A DNA stretch of 33,576 nucleotides from JAYZDP01 sp036337765 (GCA_036337765.1 JAYZDP010000010.1:1-33576); one strand, 5' to 3'; counted from the stretch's first letter, positions 15,437 through 23,953 are shown. Notes: generated by a model from the letters alone, not told the origin. Numbers and translations: made by a program.

Positions 15437-17472
15437 TGCTCTTCTCGTGCGACTGGCTCGCTGACTACGTCGAGCTCCCCGAACTCGACGAGCTTTCCGA
15501 GCGGCTGACGTTCGGCGGGCTGAACGTCGAGCACGTAACGCCGGTGCACGACGACGTCGTTCTGGATCTCGAGGTCACGCCGAACCGACCCGACGCGATG
15601 AATCACCTCGGTGTGGCGCGCGAGATTTCGGTGCTCTGCGACGCCCCGCTGTCGCCACCGAGGCCCGAGCTCGAAGAGGGTGAGCGGGTTGCAGCGGAGC
15701 TGGCGGCAGTCGAAGTGGAGGACCTCGCGGGGTGCCCGCGTTACGCGGCGCGCATCGTTGAGGGGATCCAGGTCGGACCGAGCCCCGAGTGGATCCAGCG
15801 TCGGCTCGAGGCCGTCGGTGTGCGGCCGATATCCAACGTCGTCGACGTCACCAACTACGTGCTGTGGGAGATGGGACAGCCGATGCACGCCTTCGACCTC
15901 GACCGGCTCGCGCAGTCGACCATCGTCGTGCGGCGCGCGGCCGAGGGCGAGACCCTGATCACGCTCGACGGCGAGACGCGCAAGCTGGTAGCAGAGGATC
16001 TGGTGATCGCCGATCGCGAGCGCGGCGTGGCCATCGCCGGCGTCATGGGCGGGCAGGACACGGAGGTCGGGGATTCGACGACGCGAGTGCTCCTCGAGAG
16101 CGCGCACTTCGACCCCGTGAGCGTTCGCAAGACATCGAAGAGGCTGGGTGTGCACACCGACGCCAGCCATCGCTTCGAGCGCGGCACCGATCCGGACGCC
16201 TGCGTGCGCGCATTGGACCGGGCTGCGACGTTGCTGGCCGAGATCGCCGGTGGCGCCATAGCGGCGGGGGCCATCGATGTTGTCGATCCTGCCTGTCTCG
16301 AGCGTGCCACGGTCGAGTTCGAGCCTGGTCGACTGGACGCTTTTGCCGGCGTCGACTTCGAGCGCGAGTCCCTGCGTCGCTGGCTCGACGGGCTAGGATT
16401 CGAGCTGCAGAGCTCTGACGGCGAGCTGTGGCGCGTGCTCGTGCCAACCTGGCGGCGCTTCGATGTCGAGCGCGCACAGGACGTCTACGAGGAGGCGATC
16501 CGGGTGCTGGGCTTCGACAAGATTCCCGCGGCACTTCCGGTCACGACCGGCGCCGACGGTCCGGAGACCTCTGAGCAGCGACGACGGCGTCAGCTTCGCG
16601 CCCATCTTGCGGGGCAGGGCTTCGCCGAGGCGATCCACTACTCGTTCATCTCCGAGGACGACGATCGCGCCTTTCCGGTGCTCACTGAGGGGGGCGCGCC
16701 GATCGAGCTCCTGAACCCGCTGTCTGAGCTCTATACCGTCATGCGGCGCTCGATGGTTGCTGGCCTCGCCCACTGCGCGGAGCTCAATCAGCGCCGCGGC
16801 GCGGAATCGGTGAGGTTCTTCGAGCTCGGAAACATTTTCTTGGACCGGGAGATCGAGTCGCTCGGGCTGGTCATGGGCGGCGTCGCGGGCTCGCCGTGGG
16901 ACGGTGCCAGGCAGGTCGATCTGTTCGATCTGAAGGGCGTCGTCGACTCGATACTCGATTTCTTCGATCTGGAGATCGAGCTGCGCCCCGCGGAGTTGGC
17001 TGGAATCCTGACCGGCACGGGCGCGGAACTGCGCGCCTCGGGCACAGAGCGGGTCGGCTACTTCGGGAAGATCGACTCCGAGGGGTCGTTTCCGGTCTTC
17101 GTGGCGGAGATCCTTTGTTCGGCGCTCGGAACGAGCGCGGAGGTGTCGAGCGTCGATATCCCGTCGCGTTTTCCCGGTATTGGCGCCGACCTCACGCTCA
17201 CCCACTCGACCGACGTGTCCTGGGGGCTCGTTGCCGCCGCTATTCGCGACCAGGCGCCCGAGGATCTCGTCGACTTCTCACTTCGCGACCGGTATCTGGG
17301 CGAGGGGGTGCCCGATGGCGCGGTCAATACGACGATCGGCTTCCACTACAATGCCCGCGATCGATCGCTGACCCAGGACGAGATCAACGATCGGCAGACC
17401 GCGATAGCCCGGGCCCTCGAGGCCAGCTTCGGTTGGCGCGAAGGCGGGGCACCAGAGGGGCGGGATGGCTGA
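15436..17472 (+). CDS. pheT: Phenylalanine-tRNA ligase beta subunit, short form without the OB-fold tRNA-binding domain
   Basis: Structural/editing subunit of PheRS. The first 33 residues match the family start (FSCDWLADYVELP...GGLNVEHV), but the sequence then runs directly into DLEVTPNRPDAMNHLGVARE at about 44-63. In the long form these are separated by roughly 110 residues of EMAP/OB-fold tRNA-binding domain; here that domain is absent, explaining the 678-residue length against about 800. The B3/B4 editing domain, B5, the catalytic-like core and the C-terminal ferredoxin-fold anticodon domain (from SRFPGIGADLTL to the end) are present. ATG overlaps the pheS TGA by one base, implying translational coupling. 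No frameshift is seen at the deletion point, so this looks like a genuine short form. Confidence 0.95.
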   Translation: MLFSCDWLADYVELPELDELSERLTFGGLNVEHVTPVHDDVVLDLEVTPNRPDAMNHLGVAREISVLCDAPLSPPRPELEEGERVAAELAAVEVEDLAGCPRYAARIVEGIQVGPSPEWIQRRLEAVGVRPISNVVDVTNYVLWEMGQPMHAFDLDRLAQSTIVVRRAAEGETLITLDGETRKLVAEDLVIADRERGVAIAGVMGGQDTEVGDSTTRVLLESAHFDPVSVRKTSKRLGVHTDASHRFERGTDPDACVRALDRAATLLAEIAGGAIAAGAIDVVDPACLERATVEFEPGRLDAFAGVDFERESLRRWLDGLGFELQSSDGELWRVLVPTWRRFDVERAQDVYEEAIRVLGFDKIPAALPVTTGADGPETSEQRRRRQLRAHLAGQGFAEAIHYSFISEDDDRAFPVLTEGGAPIELLNPLSELYTVMRRSMVAGLAHCAELNQRRGAESVRFFELGNIFLDREIESLGLVMGGVAGSPWDGARQVDLFDLKGVVDSILDFFDLEIELRPAELAGILTGTGAELRASGTERVGYFGKIDSEGSFPVFVAEILCSALGTSAEVSSVDIPSRFPGIGADLTLTHSTDVSWGLVAAAIRDQAPEDLVDFSLRDRYLGEGVPDGAVNTTIGFHYNARDRSLTQDEINDRQTAIARALEASFGWREGGAPEGRDG

Positions 17473-17695
17473 CGAGCTCGACTTTTCAGGACTCGAAGAG
17501 GCGGCAAAGAAGGTTGCGTCCCTGCTCAAGGAGCTACGGGACGAGAACCGCAAGCTCCGCCGCCAGGTCAAGAAGCTCACCAAGGATCTCGAGTCTGCCG
17601 GCGCCGAGGTCTTGGCCGTAGACGACCCCCGCGTGGCCGCTGCCCGCGAGCGTCTAGAGGCTCTCGAGGTGACCCTCGAGGGGCTGCTGAGCTAG
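17465..17695 (+). CDS. Small coiled-coil protein between pheT and zapA (ZapB-like position)
   Basis: A 76-residue acidic/basic helical protein. Residues 9-48 form a coiled coil (LEEAAKKVASLLKELRDENRKL then RRQVKKLTKDLE), and a second helix covers 55-75. It overlaps the end of pheT by 8 nt and lies 62 nt before zapA. Position and composition recall ZapB-like or other short cell-division coiled coils found beside zapA, but sequence identity is too generic to name it. The start ATG follows GGGGCGGG. Confidence 0.7.
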   Translation: MADELDFSGLEEAAKKVASLLKELRDENRKLRRQVKKLTKDLESAGAEVLAVDDPRVAAARERLEALEVTLEGLLS

Positions 17696-17703
17696 ACCGA
17701 CCT

Positions 17704-17711
17704 GCTATATT
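17704..17711 (+). promoter_or_regulatory. Candidate extended -10 (GCTATATT) for zapA
   Basis: TGCTATATT contains a good TATATT hexamer preceded by the TGn of an extended -10. It lies 46 nt before the zapA ATG. It could give zapA, and possibly the downstream 6S RNA, a transcript separate from pheST. Confidence 0.4.
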
Positions 17712-17757
17712 CGCCATCCCGCTGCCAGGCCCTGTTGGTCCGGGAGCGTTCATCACG

Positions 17758-18054
17758 ATGGCTGGAAATAGCACGACGACGGTGGAAGTGGAGATCTACG
17801 GATCGACCTATCACGTGCGTGGCGAGAACGACGGCTCGTATCTGCAGGAGTTGGCCGCCTTGGTCGACCAGAAGATGCAGGAGGTTGCTGAACACCTCAG
17901 CAATGCGGACCGCACCAAGATCGCCATTCTCGCAGCCCTGAATCTTGCCGACGAGCTCGTGCGCCTGCGCGCCGTGTCGACCGAGACTCAGAGCTCCGTC
18001 GCCGAGAAAGTAACGGAGCTGACCGGAGAGCTCGATCAAGCGCTGAGGGGCTGA
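17758..18054 (+). CDS. zapA: Cell division protein ZapA
   Basis: A 98-residue ZapA-family protein that cross-links FtsZ filaments at the division ring. The N-terminal beta part TVEVEIYGSTYHVRGENDGSYLQELAALVDQKMQEV matches the family, with the long C-terminal helix (AILAALNLADELVRLR onward) that forms the tetramer coiled coil. It follows a small coiled-coil gene and precedes the 6S RNA candidate; zapA-6S RNA linkage is a conserved arrangement in many Gram-negative bacteria. Confidence 0.92.
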   Translation: MAGNSTTTVEVEIYGSTYHVRGENDGSYLQELAALVDQKMQEVAEHLSNADRTKIAILAALNLADELVRLRAVSTETQSSVAEKVTELTGELDQALRG

Positions 18055-18092
18055 AGCTGGCGCCTCGGTGAGAATGAAATGAAGAAAAGCTT

Positions 18093-18279
18093 GCATCCCC
18101 TGCGCGGTTGGTGATGAATTAACCACCTGTAGAACCAACACTGTTGCATAGGGAGTCGTGCTTCGACGCGGCCTGTGCCAGCCCCGCTTGAACGGGGACG
18201 CTAACGGCTCGTAGAGCGGACACCCACCTTTACGCGTAAGGTTCTAACGCGGAGATTCACACGGCCCTGCGGGGGGTGC
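18093..18279 (+). ncRNA. ssrS: 6S RNA (RNA polymerase regulator)
   Basis: The zapA-rny gap of 315 nt has no ORF but holds a 187-nt segment with 6S RNA traits. Its ends pair over 11 bp including G-U pairs: GCATCCCCTGC (18093-18103) with GCGGGGGGTGC (18269-18279). Inside, the 5' side has GCGGTTGGTGA, identical to a stretch in E. coli 6S RNA. The 3' side has GACACCCACC...AAGGTTCTAACGCGG, matching the conserved 3' side of the central bubble. A terminal hairpin CCCCG-CTTGAA-CGGGG closes the top. Length and the position after zapA fit the family. 6S RNA mimics an open promoter and sequesters the housekeeping RNA polymerase in stationary phase. Exact ends are not certain. Between it and rny, a weak hairpin GAAAG-GCTA-CTTTC lies at 18297-18310. 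Confidence 0.8.
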
Positions 18280-18369
18280 GGCTAGCTTCCCGGTCGGAAA
18301 GGCTACTTTCTCCACGCCATCTCATAGCGTGCCGGGGCTATCCGGCTCGCCCCGCAGAGGGAGAAAGCC

Positions 18370-19935
18370 GTGAACATCAACCCCTTCGTACTGGCGGCGA
18401 TCGTCGCCGCAGGGCTCGTCGCGCCTCTGATATGGCTGTTCTTCACACGACGCGCCGCGCACAAGAACACAGAAGATGCCCGCGAACGCGCACATCGCGT
18501 GGTCGCCAACGCAGAGCGCGAGGCCGAGACCAAGTTGAGGGAGGCCGATCTCGCCGCCAAGGAGAAGTTGCTCGAGGCGCGCAGTGAGTTCGAGAAGATC
18601 GCGGGCCAACGCCGATTGGAGCTCGATGGTCAGGAGCGAGAGTTGGCCAAGCGTGAGGACGAGTTCTCGCGCCAGCAGGTGACGCTGCACAAGGACCTCG
18701 AGGAGCTGGCGCGGCGCGACGAGGGGACTCGATTGTTGGAAGCGCGCATCGAGCGTCGCGAGGGCGAGCTCGCCGAGCTCCTCCAGGAGGAGCGGGGCCG
18801 GTTGGAACAGGTCAGCGGCCTGACAGCGCAGCAGGCGAAGGACGAGTTGAGCCGGGTGATGGAGTCGGACGCGCGCGTCGACGCCGCTCACCTGGTCAAA
18901 CGCATCGAAGACGAGGCTCACGAGCACGCCCAACGGGAGGCTCAGCGCATCATCGCCACGGCGATCGAGCGTTCAGCGTCGGACTACGTCTCCGAGACAA
19001 CGGTTTCGGTCGTGATCCTTCCCAACGACGACATGAAGGGAAGGATCATCGGTCGCGAGGGGCGCAACATCCGCGCTCTCGAGATGACCACGGGTGTCGA
19101 CCTGATTGTCGATGACACTCCGGAGGCGGTGATCCTGTCGGGTTTCGACCCCTTTCGGCGAGAGATCGCGAGGGTCGCGCTCGAGCGTCTGATCTCGGAC
19201 GGCCGTATCCACCCGGCGCGCATCGAGTCGGTGGTGGAGAAGGTCAAAGATGAGTTCGAAGAGATCATCCAGAAGGCCGGAGAAGCGGCGCTCCTGGAGC
19301 TCGATCTGGCCGATGTCCACCCGGAGCTGGTCAAGCTGCTCGGTCGGCTCCAGTACCGCACCTCCTACGGCCAGAATGTCCTGAACCACTCCAAGGAAGT
19401 GGCCTTTCTCTGCTCACTGATGGCGGCCGAGCTCAAGGTCGACAGTCACGTCGCCAAACGGGCGGGCCTGTTCCACGACATCGGCAAGGCCGTCGATCGG
19501 GAGTTCGATGGCACGCATCTGCAGATCGGCATGGATCTGCTCCGCAAGTTCGGCGAGGGCGAGCAGGTCGTGCACGCCATGTCCTGCCATCACGGCGACT
19601 ACGATCCCGAGACGGTGGAGGCAGTGCTGGTCACATCGGCCGACGCCCTGTCGGCGGCGCGGCCCGGTGCTCGCCGCGAGATTCTCGAGACCTACGTCAA
19701 ACGACTCACGGAGCTCGAGGACATTGCCTCAAGTTTCAAGGGCGTGCAGAAGACCTTCGCCATTCAGGCCGGGCGGGAGGTTCGTATCATCGTCGACTCG
19801 GAGAAGCTGAGCGACGAGGAGTCGATCTGGCTGTCGCGCGACGTCGCGAAGCGAGTCGAGGCAGAGCTGACGTATCCGGGCCAGATCAAAGTAACCGTCA
19901 TCCGCGAGACGCGGTCCATCGAGTACGCGCGGTGA
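18370..19935 (+). CDS. rny: Ribonuclease Y
   Basis: A 521-residue membrane-tethered endoribonuclease that initiates mRNA decay. Residues about 6-25 form a transmembrane anchor, 30-200 a long charged coiled coil, then a KH RNA-binding domain with GRIIGREGRNIRALE (G224 to E238), an HD catalytic domain with H369-D370 in GLFHDIGKAVD, and a C-terminal domain ending EYAR. Length matches the family. The GTG start follows GGGAGAAAGCC. Its last bases overlap the start of the ymdB-type gene, a pairing that recurs across bacteria. Confidence 0.97.
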   Translation: MNINPFVLAAIVAAGLVAPLIWLFFTRRAAHKNTEDARERAHRVVANAEREAETKLREADLAAKEKLLEARSEFEKIAGQRRLELDGQERELAKREDEFSRQQVTLHKDLEELARRDEGTRLLEARIERREGELAELLQEERGRLEQVSGLTAQQAKDELSRVMESDARVDAAHLVKRIEDEAHEHAQREAQRIIATAIERSASDYVSETTVSVVILPNDDMKGRIIGREGRNIRALEMTTGVDLIVDDTPEAVILSGFDPFRREIARVALERLISDGRIHPARIESVVEKVKDEFEEIIQKAGEAALLELDLADVHPELVKLLGRLQYRTSYGQNVLNHSKEVAFLCSLMAAELKVDSHVAKRAGLFHDIGKAVDREFDGTHLQIGMDLLRKFGEGEQVVHAMSCHHGDYDPETVEAVLVTSADALSAARPGARREILETYVKRLTELEDIASSFKGVQKTFAIQAGREVRIIVDSEKLSDEESIWLSRDVAKRVEAELTYPGQIKVTVIRETRSIEYAR

Positions 19936-20714
19936 GGATCCTCTTCGTCGGCGATGTGTTTGGGCGGCCCGGCCGCCGGGCGGTTGCGCACTTCGTGCCA
20001 GATCTCATCGATCGGCGCGAGGTCGACTACGTCATCGTCAACATCGAGAACGCGGCGGGTGGCTTCGGTGTGACCCCTGAGGTTTTCGCTGAGCTCCAGA
20101 AGCTGCCGATCGACTGTTTCACGACCGGCAACCACATTTGGGACAAGCGTGCCGGGTACCCTCTGCTGGACCAGGTGCCCGAGCTGCTGCGGCCCGCGAA
20201 TTACCCGAGCGCGAACCCGGGCCATGGCCTCCACGTCGGCGAGACGGCCGCCGGCATTCCTATAGCGACGATCAACCTCGAGGGCCAGGTGTTCATGAAG
20301 CCGTTGGCCTCCCCGTTTGAGCAGCTCGACTCCCTGCTGGCCGAGCTGCCGAAGGCGGTGCGCGTCGTCATCGTCGACTTTCACGCCGAGGCGACAAGCG
20401 AGAAACAGGCGATCGCCTACTACGCCGATGGCCGGGTGTCGGCGGTTTTCGGCACCCACACCCACGTGCCCACCGCGGACGGTCGCGTGCTGGCTGGCGG
20501 CACAGCACTGGTCACCGACGTCGGGATGACCGGGCCCTACAACGGCATCATCGGGTGCAGACCGGACAGAGTCCTGAGGCGCTTCTTGACCCAGACGCCG
20601 GCCCCGCTCGAAGTGGCAAAGGGCGACGTGCGCCTCGCCGGCGCGCTGGTCGATGTCGACCCCGCGACGGGTCACGCCACGGCTCTCGAGAGCCTGCTGC
20701 TGCCCATGCCCTGA
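19932..20714 (+). CDS. ymdB: YmdB-type metallophosphoesterase (TIGR00282)
   Basis: A 260-residue calcineurin-like phosphoesterase; characterised relatives cleave 2',3'-cyclic nucleotides and affect motility and biofilm decisions. Metal/active-site residues visible: D8 (FVGDVFG), E39-N40 (NIENAAGG), N67-H68 (TGNHIWD), the histidine of VDFHAEATSEK, and the two of FGTHTHVPTADG. The GTG start overlaps the rny TGA by 4 nt, so the two are translationally coupled and probably act together in RNA turnover. Length is standard. Confidence 0.95.
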   Translation: MRILFVGDVFGRPGRRAVAHFVPDLIDRREVDYVIVNIENAAGGFGVTPEVFAELQKLPIDCFTTGNHIWDKRAGYPLLDQVPELLRPANYPSANPGHGLHVGETAAGIPIATINLEGQVFMKPLASPFEQLDSLLAELPKAVRVVIVDFHAEATSEKQAIAYYADGRVSAVFGTHTHVPTADGRVLAGGTALVTDVGMTGPYNGIIGCRPDRVLRRFLTQTPAPLEVAKGDVRLAGALVDVDPATGHATALESLLLPMP

Positions 20715-20752
20715 AGCCGGGCCCGGTCGAGGCTTTGATAGTGTTCCGCCCT

Positions 20753-20759
20753 AGGAGGT
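20753..20759 (+). promoter_or_regulatory. Strong ribosome-binding site deciding the TTG start of the Trm112-like gene
   Basis: AGGAGGT is a perfect Shine-Dalgarno sequence, 8 nt before TTG 20768. It is the strongest such site in the window and supports the rare start codon. Confidence 0.85.
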
Positions 20760-20767
20760 AGCGCTCT

Positions 20768-21028
20768 TTGGCCCTCGATCAGGAACTTCTCGACATCCTC
20801 GTTTGCCCGAAGACCAAGGGCGAGCTCGAGGTGGTCACGCTTCCCGATGCCTGCTGCAAGGAGTTGGTCGAGAAGTACCGCGAGCACTTCCAAGACGACG
20901 AGCCGGTTGTCGCGGAGGGCCTCTACTGCTCGGAGTCCCAGCTGGTCTATCCGATCGTCTCGGACATTCCCATCATGCTGATCGACGAGGCGCTCCCCGC
21001 GGGCGCAGTCCTCGAAGATGCCGAGTAG
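20768..21028 (+). CDS. Trm112/YcaR-like zinc-ribbon protein
   Basis: An 86-residue protein of the UPF0434/Trm112 group. It opens ALDQELLDILVCPKTKGELE, with further cysteines at 29, 30 and 54 (LYCSESQLVYPIVSDIPIML), the typical order of this family. Archaeal and eukaryotic Trm112 activates methyltransferases; bacterial short versions are poorly understood and often sit with lipopolysaccharide genes. Here an insertion of about 25 residues between the first and last cysteine makes it longer than the usual 60. Only one Cys is in the first knuckle position (CPKT rather than CPxC), so C29/C30 may replace it. It precedes an O-antigen ligase-like gene. Confidence 0.85.
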   Translation: MALDQELLDILVCPKTKGELEVVTLPDACCKELVEKYREHFQDDEPVVAEGLYCSESQLVYPIVSDIPIMLIDEALPAGAVLEDAE

Positions 21029-21087
21029 CCTCTTGCGCTGCAGAGTCGCCGATCCGTCGCAGCAACGCTGATCTCCGCAGAGCCGAC

Positions 21088-22296
21088 GTGGCGTCACCGG
21101 TATCCCCACGGAGCCTCCGGGTCGGTGGGATGGGCTTCGTCTTCTACGCTCTTCACCTGGCCACCATCTGGGGGATCGCGGCCTCGAACGTCTTCATGGG
21201 GCTGGCGACGATCGCCGCCCTCGTTGCGCGACGCTGGCGCGACTTCCGCGCTCCACAGCTGGCACGACCCGTGCTGCTTCTCGGGTGGTTCGCGTTCCTG
21301 TTCTGCCTGTCGGTGGCATTCTCGTATGAGCCTGCGACGAGTGCGAGAAAGTTCGACGACCTGTTCTCGCTGCTGCCTTTTGTGCTGACTCTGATCTTCG
21401 TTTCCATAGGGCGTCACGCACGCCAGGTTTGCGCCGTCCTCGTGCTTCTCGGTACTGGACTGGCCGTGGTGGGCCTGGTTCAGGTGGTCGCGGCCGGCGG
21501 CATCGACGAGCTCCGCATCGCCGGGCCGTTCTCGCACTATCAGACCTACGCTGGAGTGCTGCTGCTTTGTGACCTGCTGGCGCTCGCGTCGCTCGGCCGC
21601 GCGGCTGCCGGCCGGCTGGAGCGCACTGCGCTGGTCGTGGCCCTGGCGGTCATGAACGTGGCTCTATTCGCGAACCTGACCCGCGGTTCGTGGGTTGCCC
21701 TCGTGCTGGCGCTTCTCTTCCTGGTCGCCCTGAGGTCGCCGAAGGCGCTCCTAGCGATCGTGCCGGCACTGGTGGTTGTGGCGTTTGTGCTGCCGGGGCC
21801 AATTCGCGGCCGGGCCATGTCCATCTTCGATCTCACCAACGGCTCGAACTACGATCGCCTGATCATGCTCGAGGCGGGTGCCAAGATGATCGCCGAGCGG
21901 CCAGTTTTCGGGTTGGGGCCGGAGCTGGTGGAGAAGCGCTACTCCCTGTACCGCCACCCGACCGCGCCGACCGACGAGCGCCCGCATTTGCACAACTCCT
22001 ACCTACAGATCGCCGCGGAGCGCGGTCTAGTTGCCCTCGGTGTGTTCCTGGCGCTGCTCGCGGCGAGCCTCGGTGTCGGGCTGCGCAACTACCGCGAGGA
22101 GGGGGGTGCTGGCGGACCCCGTGCGGACCTTCATCTCGGGGCCGCGGCGGCTCTCGTTGCGTATACTCTCGCGGCGCTCTTCGAGGACAACTGGACCGAC
22201 AGCGAGGTTCAGCGGGTCGCGCTCTTCGTCATCGCCCTTCCCTTCTGCCTCCACCGCATTCGTGAAGAAGCGTGCTCAGAAGCACCTAACCCGTGA
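21088..22296 (+). CDS. O-antigen ligase/polymerase family membrane protein
   Basis: A 402-residue polytopic membrane protein with 10 or more hydrophobic segments. The Wzy_C/WaaL signature region is visible: LTRGSWVALVLALLF in the middle, then a large periplasmic loop with YDRLIMLEAGAKMIAERPVFGLGP and ERPHLHNSYLQIAAERGLVALG, whose His is the usual catalytic candidate. It would join or polymerise a glycan on undecaprenyl-diphosphate or lipid A core. Start is uncertain: GTG 21088 is given, but ATG 21130, closer to the first membrane segment, is equally possible. The stop overlaps the ispA start by 4 nt. No glycosyltransferases lie nearby. Confidence 0.85.
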   Translation: MASPVSPRSLRVGGMGFVFYALHLATIWGIAASNVFMGLATIAALVARRWRDFRAPQLARPVLLLGWFAFLFCLSVAFSYEPATSARKFDDLFSLLPFVLTLIFVSIGRHARQVCAVLVLLGTGLAVVGLVQVVAAGGIDELRIAGPFSHYQTYAGVLLLCDLLALASLGRAAAGRLERTALVVALAVMNVALFANLTRGSWVALVLALLFLVALRSPKALLAIVPALVVVAFVLPGPIRGRAMSIFDLTNGSNYDRLIMLEAGAKMIAERPVFGLGPELVEKRYSLYRHPTAPTDERPHLHNSYLQIAAERGLVALGVFLALLAASLGVGLRNYREEGGAGGPRADLHLGAAAALVAYTLAALFEDNWTDSEVQRVALFVIALPFCLHRIREEACSEAPNP

Positions 22297-23186
22297 CGTC
22301 CTTCGACAGCTTCCTGAGCGCGCTCCAGCCTGAGATCGAGACGGCGCTCGACCGGCTCCTGCCGGCCGAGGACCTGGCGCCCCAGCGGCTCCACGCCGCC
22401 ATGCGCTACAGCATCTTTGCCGGTGGCAAGCGGGTGCGGCCGGCGCTCGTTGTGTTGGCAGGCGAGCTCTTCGGGGCGCAACGGCAGCGCCTGCTAGCCG
22501 GTGCGGCTGCCATGGAGATGATCCACACCTTCAGCCTGATCCACGATGACCTGCCGGCACTCGACGATGACGACCTGAGGCGTGGCCGCCCGACGCTGCA
22601 CCGGCAGTACGACGAGGCGCTGGCGATTCTGGCCGGCGACGCACTCTTGAACCACGCCCTGGGGCTCCTCGTGCGCGAGCCCGCCGATGCCGACCGAGAC
22701 AGCAGGGCCCAGGCGCTGGAGATCGTGACCGACGCCGTCGGATCGGTCGGCATGATCGGGGGGCAGGTGGCCGACATAGAGGCGGAGAGCGAGTGGCCGG
22801 CCGATCCGCAGGCGGCTCTCGAGCTCATCCACCAGCGCAAGACAGGGTGCCTGTTGACTGCCTCGCTGCGCATCGGCGGTATCTACGGCGGCGCCTCGGA
22901 CGAGCAAGACGCTCTGCTGGGCAGGTTGGGAGCGTGCGTTGGCCTGCTCTTCCAGATCGGCGACGATGTGCTCGACGTCGAGGCGACGACCGAGCAGCTA
23001 GGCAAGACTGCGGGCAAGGACGCGGCGGTCCGCAAGCTGACCTTTGCCGAGCTGTATGGGGTCGAGGCTAGCAAGAGGCGCATGGCCGAACTGGTCGACG
23101 AGGGTGTGGGGATCGGCCGCCAGCTCGAGGGTGACACCGCGAGGGTCGTCTCTCTCTTGCTCTACCTGCAAGAGAGAGACCGTTGA
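22293..23186 (+). CDS. ispA: Farnesyl/geranylgeranyl diphosphate synthase
   Basis: A cytoplasmic short-chain trans-prenyl transferase joining IPP to allylic diphosphates. The 297 residues contain GGKRVRPALV, the first Asp-rich motif DDLPALDDDD (D85-D94) and the second, GDDVLD (D224, D225, D228). The first motif has the two-residue insertion typical of bacterial farnesyl synthases, with Phe at the fifth position before it, so a C15 product is likely, C20 possible. GTG start overlaps the upstream gene by 4 nt; the end overlaps tlyA by 4 nt. In many genomes dxs and xseB sit here; both are absent. Confidence 0.93.
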   Translation: MTSFDSFLSALQPEIETALDRLLPAEDLAPQRLHAAMRYSIFAGGKRVRPALVVLAGELFGAQRQRLLAGAAAMEMIHTFSLIHDDLPALDDDDLRRGRPTLHRQYDEALAILAGDALLNHALGLLVREPADADRDSRAQALEIVTDAVGSVGMIGGQVADIEAESEWPADPQAALELIHQRKTGCLLTASLRIGGIYGGASDEQDALLGRLGACVGLLFQIGDDVLDVEATTEQLGKTAGKDAAVRKLTFAELYGVEASKRRMAELVDEGVGIGRQLEGDTARVVSLLLYLQERDR

Positions 23187-23953
23187 GCACCTCTTGCTCG
23201 CGCCTCGATCAGCTGCTGTTCGAGCGAGGCCTCTACCCGTCGCGCGAGAAGGCTCGTCGAGCGATCATGGCCGGCTCGGTAGAGGTCGACGGGCGGATTC
23301 TCGACAAGCCGGGGTATGCGGTGGCAACCGCCGCCGAAGTCGTCGTGCGCGGACCGAAGGAGCCATACGTGTCGCGTGCCGGTCGCAAGCTGGCGGCGGC
23401 GCTGGAGACTTTCGCCATCGACGCGCGGGGCAGGGTGTGTCTCGATGTCGGTGCCAGTACCGGCGGCTTCACCGATTGCCTGCTCCAGGCTGGAGCCGCC
23501 AAGGTGATCTCGCTGGACGTCGGCCGGGGCCAGCTGGACTACCGCCTGCGCAACGATCCGCGGGTGATCGTCATCGAGGGGGTCAACGCCCGCTATCTCG
23601 AGGCCGGCGACTTGCCCGAGCCGGTGTCGTTGGTGACCATCGACGTTTCCTTCATCTCGCTGACGAAGGTGGTGCCGGCTGTGTTGTTGGCGATGGCACA
23701 AGACGGTGAGCTGGTATGTCTGATCAAGCCCCAGTTCGAGGCGCCGCGCGGCTCGGTAGGCAAGGGCGGCATCTTGCGCGACGTGCGGTTGCGTGCGGAG
23801 GTCGTCGAGCGCACCAGCCGGGAGCTGGCCGCGTCCGGAGAGTTGTCGTTGGTCGCGGTCGCCGACTCGCCGGTGGCGGGAATAGGTGGCAACCGCGAGG
23901 CGTTGGCCTACTATCGCCGCGCACCGGGTGCGAGCGGAGGGACGACGACATGA
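23183..23953 (+). CDS. tlyA: TlyA family rRNA 2'-O-methyltransferase / putative hemolysin
   Basis: A 256-residue protein with an N-terminal S4 RNA-binding domain (about 6-67: SRLDQLLFERGLYPSREKA) and a Rossmann methyltransferase domain with SAM motif CLDVGASTGGFTDCLLQAG (86-104) and the FtsJ-like KxD elements (SRAGRKL, TIDVSFISL). Characterised relatives methylate cytidine in 16S and/or 23S rRNA and thereby set capreomycin sensitivity. TTG start overlaps the ispA stop; the gene end overlaps nadK by 4 nt. The ispA-tlyA-nadK order is conserved in many bacteria. Confidence 0.94.
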   Translation: MSTSCSRLDQLLFERGLYPSREKARRAIMAGSVEVDGRILDKPGYAVATAAEVVVRGPKEPYVSRAGRKLAAALETFAIDARGRVCLDVGASTGGFTDCLLQAGAAKVISLDVGRGQLDYRLRNDPRVIVIEGVNARYLEAGDLPEPVSLVTIDVSFISLTKVVPAVLLAMAQDGELVCLIKPQFEAPRGSVGKGGILRDVRLRAEVVERTSRELAASGELSLVAVADSPVAGIGGNREALAYYRRAPGASGGTTT

